Positions 9,847 to 16,262 of a stretch of DNA of 17,577 bases are shown one piece after another. The position numbers were made by a program, and so were the translations under genes. Under the pieces are notes generated by a model. That model did not search any database. It saw nothing but the letters and a program-made list of their open reading frames with translations, and was not told the DNA's origin. Each line of letters opens with the position of its first letter. Position 1 is the stretch's first letter. The stretch is taken from NCBI RefSeq assembly GCF_001557235.1, contig NZ_LSJI01000026.1:1-17577 (forward strand). Reading direction: 5' to 3'. Source of the DNA: Phenylobacterium sp. CCH9-H3 (lineage in GTDB: Bacteria; Pseudomonadota; Alphaproteobacteria; Caulobacterales; Caulobacteraceae).

Positions 9847-11352
9847 ATGTGGTGGGTGTCTTCCGAACCCGACGATGGAAGTCGGCTGAAAGCGGCGCTC
9901 CGCCAGACGCTGCGCTATGCGGCCGTGATTCCCATCATCGCCCTGACCACGGGCGTCGCCGAACTGGTCTACAGGCTTACGGGAAGCGACCGGCTCTCGA
10001 GCATCTTCATCGCCGGGGTGCTGCTGGCGGCCTTTCTCCTGGGTTCCGGGCCCGCCTATCTCGCCGCCGCCGCCGCCTTCTTCGCCTATTTCTTCCTCGT
10101 AGACCCAAGGTTCCAGTTCACGTTCGGATCGCCGGACGACTTCAACGTCCTGATGATGTTCCTGGCGGTGTCCGCGCTCACCGGCCTGTTGACGGGCCGG
10201 GTGCGGGACGAAGCCGCCCGAGCCAAGGCGCGGCAGCGAGTCAACGGCGCGCTCCTGGACGCGACGCGAGAGTTCTCCGCCAGCTCGGACGAGGCCTTCA
10301 TCCGCGCACGGCTGGCGCATCACATGGCCCGCGCGGCGCGCGGCGAGGCGGCGGTGCACGACGGGCCAAGCTACGTCAGCGCGCCGGCCGCCAAGCTGAC
10401 GGACGATGCGGTGCGCATGCTGCGGGCGGCGGAGGGCCGCAGCTCCGCTCTGGGGCGCGCCACGCAGCAGTTGAACGGCTGGAGCCTGCGAGCGCTCAGC
10501 GCGGGCGATGCGTCTCTCGGAATCGTCGCTTGGCGGCCCCTCGGCGGAGGATCGTTGAGCGACGAGGAACAGACGGTGCTCGACATCCTGGTCGATACGG
10601 GGGCGGCGGCCATCTCACGGGCGCGGCTCGCGGCCGGCAAGGCGGAAGCCGAGACCCGCGCGCGGACCGAAGACCTCCGCAACGCCCTCCTGTCTTCAAT
10701 CTCCCACGACCTCCGCACCCCGCTCGCCGCGATCCTGGCGTCGGCGAGCAGCTTGGACGCCTTCGGCGAGACCTTCGACGCGGCGACGCGCCTGGACCTG
10801 GTGACCACCATCCAGGAGGAGGCGGAGCGGCTCGATCTCTTCGTGGCGAACCTGCTCAACATGACCCGGCTGGAAGCGGGCGCCCTGCAGATCCAGAGGG
10901 CGCCGTTCAACGTGCCCGAGGTGATCCAGCGAACGCTCCAACGCCGCAATCGCAATCACCGCCGCTGCATCTCCACGGCGTCCGTCGGCGACCTGCCCGA
11001 GGCGCTGGGCGATCCGGTGCTGTTCGAACAGGCGCTTGGCAACGCGGTGGAGAACGCCTTCCGCTATACGCCGCCGGATTCCGCCGTGTCGGTGGCGGCC
11101 AGGACGGAGGGCGCGCAGATCGTCGTGGAGGTCACCGACAGCGGCCCGGGCGTCGCTGGGCATGACTTCGAGCGCATCTTCGAGAAATTCTACCGCGCGC
11201 CCAGCGCCTCGGACACGGCGGGCACGGGCCTTGGCCTGTCGATCAGCCGGGGTCTCATGACGGTCATGGGCGGCAAGGTCGTCGCGGGCCAAAGGTCCGA
11301 TGGCGACGCCGGTCTTGTCGTGCGATTCAGCCTCGAGGCGGTGACGGCGTGA
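9847..11352 (+). CDS. KdpD-like sensor histidine kinase, short form
   Basis: A 501-aa inner-membrane sensor kinase. Hydrophobic segments at about 23-43, 50-67, 69-85 and 98-117 form a four-helix DUF4118 sensor as in KdpD. Residues about 130-265 resemble the GAF-like linker of KdpD. The catalytic core is complete: H-box SSISHDLRTPL (283-293, His287), N-box NAVENAFRYTPP (399-410, Asn403), G1 DSGPG (431-435), F-box FEKFYR (445-450) and G2 GTGLGLS (459-465). It lacks the KdpD N-terminal domain and UspA-like domain of about 380 residues. No kdpFABC genes are in the window. Its stop overlaps the response regulator start (GTGA), so the two proteins are made together. The signal sensed is unknown; KdpD proper responds to low potassium or turgor. 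Confidence 0.9.
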   Translation: MWWVSSEPDDGSRLKAALRQTLRYAAVIPIIALTTGVAELVYRLTGSDRLSSIFIAGVLLAAFLLGSGPAYLAAAAAFFAYFFLVDPRFQFTFGSPDDFNVLMMFLAVSALTGLLTGRVRDEAARAKARQRVNGALLDATREFSASSDEAFIRARLAHHMARAARGEAAVHDGPSYVSAPAAKLTDDAVRMLRAAEGRSSALGRATQQLNGWSLRALSAGDASLGIVAWRPLGGGSLSDEEQTVLDILVDTGAAAISRARLAAGKAEAETRARTEDLRNALLSSISHDLRTPLAAILASASSLDAFGETFDAATRLDLVTTIQEEAERLDLFVANLLNMTRLEAGALQIQRAPFNVPEVIQRTLQRRNRNHRRCISTASVGDLPEALGDPVLFEQALGNAVENAFRYTPPDSAVSVAARTEGAQIVVEVTDSGPGVAGHDFERIFEKFYRAPSASDTAGTGLGLSISRGLMTVMGGKVVAGQRSDGDAGLVVRFSLEAVTA

Positions 11353-12044
11353 GCGGTCCACGCCTCCTCCTGGTCGACGACGAACCGCAGATCGTCCGCG
11401 CCCTCACTCCCGCGCTCCAGGCGGCCGGCTATGCCGTTGACGTCGCCGTCACCGGAGAGGGCGCCCTCACTCAGCTGGCGGGCGAGCCCTGCGATGTCGT
11501 CATCCTGGATCTCGGCTTGCCGGATCTGGACGGCAAACAGGTGATCCTCCGGATCCGGGAATGGTCGGACGCTCCGGTCATCGTGCTGTCGGCGCGCGAC
11601 CTGGAGAGCGAGAAGATCGCGGCCCTGGATGCAGGCGCGGACGACTTCGTCAACAAGCCCGTCGGGGTCGGGGAACTGCTCGCCCGGGTCCGCGCCAGCC
11701 TGCGCGGCCGGGAGCGCCGCTTCCGCTCTCAGGCCCGGTTCCGCGCCGCGGACTTGGCCATCGATTTCGCCCTGCGGCGGGTGACGATCGAGGATCAGGA
11801 AGTGCACCTGACGCCCCGCGAGTATGACCTCCTGCGCGTGCTGGCGCGCCATGCCGGGCGAGTCGTGACCCACCGCCAGCTGATCGCCGCGGTCTGGGGC
11901 GCCGGCGCGCAGGTGGACGCCCAGTTCGTCCGCGTGCTGGTGGGGCAGCTGCGGCAGAAGCTGGAGGCCGAGCCCTCGGCGCCCCAGCTGGTCACCACGG
12001 AGCCAGGATTGGGCTACCGTCTCGTGCCGGAGGATGACGGCTGA
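11349..12044 (+). CDS. KdpE-like OmpR-family response regulator
   Basis: A 231-aa response regulator and cognate partner of the upstream kinase. The receiver domain (about 5-117) has the acidic pocket DDE (10-12), phospho-acceptor Asp54 in VILDLGLPDLDG, Ser81 in VLSARD and Lys103 in NKPV. The C-terminal winged helix (about 130-227) has LTPREYDLL, VTHRQLIAAVWG, VRVLVGQLRQKLE and TEPGLGYRL, closest in style to KdpE. The start is a GTG at 11349-11351 whose last two bases are the first two of the kinase TGA. The target genes are not known. The repeated TAAGG-type elements upstream of the kinase gene and upstream of the repeat-protein gene are candidate binding sites. It converges with the oxygenase gene, with 10 nt between stop codons. 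Confidence 0.93.
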   Translation: MSGPRLLLVDDEPQIVRALTPALQAAGYAVDVAVTGEGALTQLAGEPCDVVILDLGLPDLDGKQVILRIREWSDAPVIVLSARDLESEKIAALDAGADDFVNKPVGVGELLARVRASLRGRERRFRSQARFRAADLAIDFALRRVTIEDQEVHLTPREYDLLRVLARHAGRVVTHRQLIAAVWGAGAQVDAQFVRVLVGQLRQKLEAEPSAPQLVTTEPGLGYRLVPEDDG

Positions 12045-12057
12045 GCGCCGGCCGTCA
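12035..12057. terminator. Possible bidirectional terminator between convergent genes
   Basis: TGACGGC (12035-12041) and GCCGTCA (12051-12057) form a 7-bp stem with a 9-nt loop. It covers the stop codons of both the response regulator (TGA 12042-12044, in the loop) and the oxygenase (minus-strand TGA, 12055-12057, in the right arm). Convergent genes 10 nt apart need a shared terminator, and this is the only inverted repeat at the junction. There is no T-tract, so support is moderate at best. Confidence 0.4.
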
Positions 12058-13137
12058 GCGAGGCGCGGCCTCGGGTTCCCGCGTGGCCGGTTCCGCCACT
12101 TCGAGAGCGTGCAGATTCGCGGCCCGGATGTCGGCTCCGGCCTGGTCGTAGAGGAACGGCAGGAAGGCGTAGCGTGTGCCCCCGGTGACCTGCGTCGCCT
12201 CGTGAAGCACGGAACAGGAGAAGACCACCGCCCCGCCGGTCGGGGGACGATAGGTCCGCCGCCCGAATTCCGGGAAGCGCAGATCGCCCCCCTCGAACTC
12301 GTCGGCGTTCAGATTGATGGAGACCGCGAACTTCCGGTGCGCCGTACCGAGCGTGGTGTTGTCGCGGTGGGCGTTGAACCACCCGCCGTCGTCGGCGTCG
12401 TAACAGGCGACGATGTAGCGCTCGATATGCGTGGCGGTGAACTGGAAGGCCTTTTCGATCTCCGGCAGCAGCCTATGCCTGAGGCGAGTGCGGCATTCGG
12501 TGAGAAGGGCCTCGTCGGCGATGGTCGCGTCGCGTCGCCGCTTGAAGTCGCTGAGGACGCCGACCGTCTTGCCGTCCCGCTCCACCATGGTGCCGGACGG
12601 TGCGCCGCCATCCTGGTGATACGAGTCGATCAGCCGGCGGCAAAGCTGGGGTTCGAAGATGCGGGGAACGATCAGCACCGGGGCATGGACGGGGACGCCG
12701 GCGTGGGCGTCGGGATCGCCCAGGCGCGCCAGCCGCGTCATCATCTCCGCGCCTCGGTCGAGCGGCGCCGAGCCCAGGGTCCGCAACATGGGGTCGACCA
12801 GGAACCACAGCGGACGCACGCCGCCATCGGCGTCCACCGCGTGGTAGAGCCGCCGCAGGTCGCCATCCAGGTCGGCGAACCAGCGGCAAGGCGGCTCGTT
12901 CTGGGCCTCGGCATAGGACGCCGCGTCGGGCAGCACGCCGAAGAACACCATCCGGTCGTCGCGGAAGAGGGCCGCGTTCTCATGGACCAGCCGCAGGGCC
13001 GCGTCGCGTTCCGGCCCAGGAGGCGGCAGAAAGGCCAGCAGGACGTACCGCCCGCCAAGGCTGCCGAACGCGAATTTCGGATTGACCGGCGAAGGGGCGC
13101 TGAAAAGTGGGGCTGGGATGCCCAGCGGGAGGCTCAT
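12055..13137 (-). CDS. 2OG-Fe(II) oxygenase with N-terminal redoxin-like domain
   Basis: A 360-aa two-domain protein. Residues about 5-145 look like a thioredoxin/AhpC-TSA fold (FAFGSLGGRYVLLAFLPP, then MVFFGVLPDAASY, WFADLDGDLRRLY and PLWFLVDP), but the position of the peroxidatic cysteine is occupied by PPGPERD, so peroxidase activity is unlikely. Residues about 150-335 form a prolyl-4-hydroxylase-like dioxygenase: iron ligands His257 and Asp259 in WFNAHRDNTT and His312 in VLHEATQVT, with Arg322 in TRYAFLPF as likely 2-oxoglutarate anchor. All cofactor ligands are present, so it should be active; the substrate is not shown. The ATG at 13135-13137 starts the redoxin-like domain. A longer in-frame opening to 14010 runs antiframe through the upstream gene and is not real. 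It follows the repeat-protein gene by 23 nt, suggesting one operon. Confidence 0.88.
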   Translation of the reverse strand: MSLPLGIPAPLFSAPSPVNPKFAFGSLGGRYVLLAFLPPPGPERDAALRLVHENAALFRDDRMVFFGVLPDAASYAEAQNEPPCRWFADLDGDLRRLYHAVDADGGVRPLWFLVDPMLRTLGSAPLDRGAEMMTRLARLGDPDAHAGVPVHAPVLIVPRIFEPQLCRRLIDSYHQDGGAPSGTMVERDGKTVGVLSDFKRRRDATIADEALLTECRTRLRHRLLPEIEKAFQFTATHIERYIVACYDADDGGWFNAHRDNTTLGTAHRKFAVSINLNADEFEGGDLRFPEFGRRTYRPPTGGAVVFSCSVLHEATQVTGGTRYAFLPFLYDQAGADIRAANLHALEVAEPATREPEAAPR

Positions 13138-13160
13138 GATCGGATCGCGGGGCGCCGGCG

Positions 13161-14204
13161 TCAGACGCCGCTGCCGTCGAACAGAGATTGTCCGGGCGGG
13201 ATGCGCAGCATCGGCGCTTCCGGATCGGAATAGACGAATGGATCTTCGGCCTGCGGTGCGATTTCGTCCGCCGGGGCCGCGTCGCCCGATCCCCCAGACG
13301 GCGGGCGCCAGCCAGGGTATGGCGGCTGCCAGTCCGGATAGATCGCCGGATGGTTCCAAGGATCGAGGGACGGGTCCTCCGCGGGAAGCGGCGCGAGGCC
13401 GCCGTCCCCGCCGGGCGCCGCGACCGGATCCGGGGCGGGATCTCGGGCCGCGCCGGATCCGCTCGGAACGTAGCCGCCGACCTTGCCGTGGGCATTGTAC
13501 CAATAGTTGGCGTAGTCCTCGACCGTGGAGCCGCCCACGCGCTGGACCCAGGCGTCGGAATTCCGGTCGTTGTTCGGCCCGTAGTACTCGGTGAAGAAGG
13601 CCTGGAAGACATCCGGGCGATCGCTCAGGATTTTCGAGAGCGGAATGCCATCGATGGTCGTGCGGCCGGCCGGAGCTTCGTCCGCGCCTTCCACCGGTGC
13701 GCCCTGGAGTCCGGAGCCTGGCGTATAGCCCTCGAAACGCCCGTGAGCCTCGTACCAGTAGCGCGCGTAGTCCTCGGGCGTCTCGCCGCCGACACGGTCG
13801 ACCCAGGCCGGCGAGTTGCGATCGTTGTTGGGCCCGTAGAAGTCCCGGTAGAAACCCGCGTAGACGTCGGGCCGATCGCGCAGGATCTGCGCCGGGTCGA
13901 TGTCCTCGGCCGGCGCCGCGGCGAGGAGGCCGTCGCCGAGCCAGGCGCTCCACGCCCCGAAGCTGTCCGAAGCGGCTTCCGCCAGGGCGTTCCCGCCGCT
14001 GTCGAGGCACGGGCCGGCGACGACTGGCTCGGCCGGCTCGGCTGCCGGCGGCGATGGCGCGATTACAGTCTCGCCCTCGCCGGTCCCCTCGGGGGCGGCC
14101 CCGGAGACCATCGGTGTCAGGGCGCGCGTGTTCGGGGCCGCCCCGTCCATGTCGATCGGCAGGCCCGCTTGCGCGGAGTCCCAGTCAAAGGCCTCGTATC
14201 GCAC
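13161..14204 (-). CDS. Unrecognised protein with two 59-residue repeats
   Basis: A 347-aa protein I do not recognise. It has no N-terminal signal peptide or membrane segment. After an acidic, Ala/Pro-rich N-terminus (1-105) come two repeats, 107-165 and 192-250, each beginning IL-x-DRPDV, containing GPNNDRNS and ending DYA-x-YWY-x-AHG...GY-x-P; 38 of 59 positions are identical by hand count. The C-terminal part (about 255-347) is rich in Pro, Trp and Tyr, with NHPAIYPDWQPPYPGWRPP at 284-302, and ends FDGSGV. The start chosen is GTG 14202-14204, which has a strong GGAGG 7 nt upstream; the longer GTG at 14225 has none. The scheme RPDV...YWY...HG..EGY faintly recalls the NPDV...HY...G..EGR repeats of secreted alphaproteobacterial proteins. 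Function is unknown; the downstream oxygenase may act on it. Confidence 0.8.
   Translation of the reverse strand: MRYEAFDWDSAQAGLPIDMDGAAPNTRALTPMVSGAAPEGTGEGETVIAPSPPAAEPAEPVVAGPCLDSGGNALAEAASDSFGAWSAWLGDGLLAAAPAEDIDPAQILRDRPDVYAGFYRDFYGPNNDRNSPAWVDRVGGETPEDYARYWYEAHGRFEGYTPGSGLQGAPVEGADEAPAGRTTIDGIPLSKILSDRPDVFQAFFTEYYGPNNDRNSDAWVQRVGGSTVEDYANYWYNAHGKVGGYVPSGSGAARDPAPDPVAAPGGDGGLAPLPAEDPSLDPWNHPAIYPDWQPPYPGWRPPSGGSGDAAPADEIAPQAEDPFVYSDPEAPMLRIPPGQSLFDGSGV
13455..13886 (-). repeat. Two in-gene repeats of 59 codons
   Basis: Copy 1 occupies 13710-13886 and copy 2 occupies 13455-13631, separated by a 26-codon spacer. Both carry the unchanged octapeptide GPNNDRNS and the pattern DRPDV, WV-x-RVGG, EDYA-x-YWY-x-AHG. 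Third-position differences are frequent between the copies, so the duplication is old and the protein sequence has been held by selection. Confidence 0.85.
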
Positions 14205-14269
14205 CTTTCCCTCCAGTCGTGTCACGGCGGGAACATGCCGCCGCGCGCGGGAGGCGCAATTCTGGGAAT

Positions 14270-14283
14270 CTTATAAGGACGGC
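14270..14283. promoter_or_regulatory. CTTATAAGGACGGC element upstream of the repeat-protein gene
   Basis: This 14-nt element lies 66 nt upstream of the repeat-protein start codon in a 122-nt gap. Its first nine bases equal 9769-9777 and its last ten equal 9799-9808, both upstream of the kinase gene. CTTATAAG is itself palindromic. Read on the minus strand it gives TATAAG, a plausible -10 element, though I see no good -35. A GANTC site (GAATC, 14266-14270) abuts it. It is either a shared regulator site or a promoter core. Confidence 0.4.
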
Positions 14284-14326
14284 GGCCAAGACCCCTCCGG
14301 AGAAGAGAGGCAGGCGGACGTCGTCC

Positions 14327-16255
14327 TCAGAAGTCGAGTGTCAAGAACAGGGTCGCCGTCCGGGGCGCGTTCAGCTCGAAGGCGCCGCTGCTGACGACCT
14401 TCCAGTCGAATTCGTTCGTCAGGTTGGACACCTGAAAGCGCAGAAGGGCCGGTGTCTCGGCGATATCGAAGCGGTAGCGCAGGCCGGCGTCGAGAATAGT
14501 GGCGGCCGGCACATGGGCGCGGTTGAGCTGGTCGGCGACCCGGCGGCCGTGATGGTTGGCGGCGAAGGTCAATGAGAGCCCGTCCACCGGGAGGGCCCAG
14601 GTCCCGCTCACGGTGAGGACTCGCTCGGTCTGGCCCACGGGCTTTCGACCGATCCGACCCTGCGCCACCGGCTCGCCCGTCACCCGGGGCCGCATGATCA
14701 CGGCGCCGGCCACCAGCGTCAGACCTTCGACGGGCGAGCCGGTGAGGCTTATCTCGACGCCACGATGCCGCACCGATCCCAGCTGGCGGAAGACGTTCGC
14801 CTCGTCAGGGGCGAAATAGGGCTTCGTCACATCGAAGACACCGGTCACCAGCCGCATGTCCTGCGGCAGGACCCAGCGCGCGCCGGCGTCCCACTGGTCG
14901 GTGATGATCGCGGGCAGGGCCTGGGTGCGGTTCGCGGCGCTGTCGGGCGCGATGCCGCTCTCCTCCAGCCCCCGGGTGACGCTGCCGTAGAGGGCGAGGC
15001 GCGGGGTCACCGTCCACGAGGCGGCGGCGTTGTAGAGCCACGCTGGATCCTCGGTCGCCGCCACGGCGCCGTCGGGCCGCCCCACGGTCTTGCGATAGTC
15101 GGTCCGCTGCAGGCCGACGGTCAAGGCGCCGCGGTTCTGCCAGCGCAGGTCATAGGCCAGCCCGCCGGTCCATTGCCCCACCTTGTCGCGGGTCCGGGCG
15201 CCCAAGGCGAACGCGGGCTCGGGGACGTCCAACACCTCCGCGACGTCCGTCGCGCCGTAATCAACGCTCGCGCCGCCACCGTAACGGCTGTCGCGCTTTC
15301 GCCCGCGAACCGAGGCGTGCAGCCTATGCGCCCAGTCGCCCGTCACGAAGGCGCGGCTGACCCGCACCTCGCCGCTCGTGGACGCGAGCTGCTGCCGCGG
15401 ATCACGGCTGATCCGGCGACGGGCCGTCCCGTCGGGCCGCACGTCCCTGAGAAGGTGCGCGTGGTTCTCGCGGGTGTCGTTGACCGACCGGAACAGACCC
15501 GCGGCGAGGTCGAAGCCGCCGGGTAGGCGCGCGTGGCCGAGGACACCGTAGTTGGTGGCGATGTTGCGATAGTCGGCCCAATCCGGCCCCACATAGCGTC
15601 GCCGCGCGACACGCGGCGGGATGGTCCCTGGCGCGGCCACGTAGAGCGGGCTTGTCTCGCGATCCCAGGCATCCACGCGGCTCCAGAACGGCAGGACGAG
15701 CACGTCGGCCGCCGGCCGCCAGCGCGCTGCGATGGCGTAGGACCCGAAGACGGCGTCGGCGCCGCTGGCGTATTCGTCGTCGAAGCCAGCGACGCCGGCC
15801 GCGACGCTCAGGGTCTCTGTGATCGGGACCTGAGCGTCGAGCTCCAGCCGCCCGCCGCCCATGGGGCCGTAGCCCGCCAGGACGCTGACCACCCGACGGT
15901 CCCCGGCCGGGCGCACCCGGAAGTCGACCACACCGGTAGGCGCCGGGAAGAGGTAGCTCTGGGCGGCGAGCCCCACGCGGACGACGTTGCTCTCCACCAG
16001 CCGGTCCGTGAACGAGGCGGGCCGGTCGATATAGAGGCCTTCCAGCCGGATGTTGCCGGCCGTGATCGGCGAGAAACCGCGCACCTCGCTGCTGCTGTAG
16101 AGGCCCACCCGCTCGTTGCCGATGCTGGCGCCGAAGGCGTCGTCGGCGCCCGCCACGGCGTTGTCATTGACCCGTTGAGCGAGGGCTTCGCCCGGGGCGG
16201 CGAACACGCAGGCGGCGACGAGGCCCCGGACGGAGGCAAGCTTCACGATACGCAT
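14327..16255 (-). CDS. TonB-dependent outer-membrane receptor
   Basis: A 642-aa outer-membrane receptor for energised uptake of a scarce solute, usually an iron chelate. Residues 1-26 are a signal peptide ending ALA before Gln27. The plug domain follows (about 30-125): SSSEVRGFSPITAGNIRLEGLYID, then LVESNVVRVGLAAQ and PTGVVDFRVRP. The rest is a beta-barrel with alternating aromatic strands, ending in ATLFLTLDF with a terminal Phe, as required for Bam-dependent assembly. It is shorter than most siderophore receptors (about 700-800 aa), and no clear TonB box is seen between residues 27 and 45. The start is the ATG at 16253-16255, 7 nt after the permease stop, so the two genes form an operon; an in-frame opening to 16327 overlaps the permease and is rejected. 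The substrate is unknown. Confidence 0.93.
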   Translation of the reverse strand: MRIVKLASVRGLVAACVFAAPGEALAQRVNDNAVAGADDAFGASIGNERVGLYSSSEVRGFSPITAGNIRLEGLYIDRPASFTDRLVESNVVRVGLAAQSYLFPAPTGVVDFRVRPAGDRRVVSVLAGYGPMGGGRLELDAQVPITETLSVAAGVAGFDDEYASGADAVFGSYAIAARWRPAADVLVLPFWSRVDAWDRETSPLYVAAPGTIPPRVARRRYVGPDWADYRNIATNYGVLGHARLPGGFDLAAGLFRSVNDTRENHAHLLRDVRPDGTARRRISRDPRQQLASTSGEVRVSRAFVTGDWAHRLHASVRGRKRDSRYGGGASVDYGATDVAEVLDVPEPAFALGARTRDKVGQWTGGLAYDLRWQNRGALTVGLQRTDYRKTVGRPDGAVAATEDPAWLYNAAASWTVTPRLALYGSVTRGLEESGIAPDSAANRTQALPAIITDQWDAGARWVLPQDMRLVTGVFDVTKPYFAPDEANVFRQLGSVRHRGVEISLTGSPVEGLTLVAGAVIMRPRVTGEPVAQGRIGRKPVGQTERVLTVSGTWALPVDGLSLTFAANHHGRRVADQLNRAHVPAATILDAGLRYRFDIAETPALLRFQVSNLTNEFDWKVVSSGAFELNAPRTATLFLTLDF

Positions 16256-16262
16256 GCGGATC

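Noticed and set aside
12055..14010. 651-codon minus-strand frame that would extend the oxygenase upstream
   Set aside because: The first 291 codons lie in another frame of the repeat-protein gene and are Arg/Pro/Gly-rich noise; the conserved protein starts at the ATG at 13137.
14205..14225. GTG at 14225 as start of the repeat protein
   Set aside because: It has no ribosome site, whereas the GTG at 14204 has GGAGG at proper spacing.
14284..14326. Terminator after the TonB receptor gene
   Set aside because: Only CTCCGGAG (14295-14302), a palindrome without a loop, and weak 4-bp stems are present; nothing reliable.
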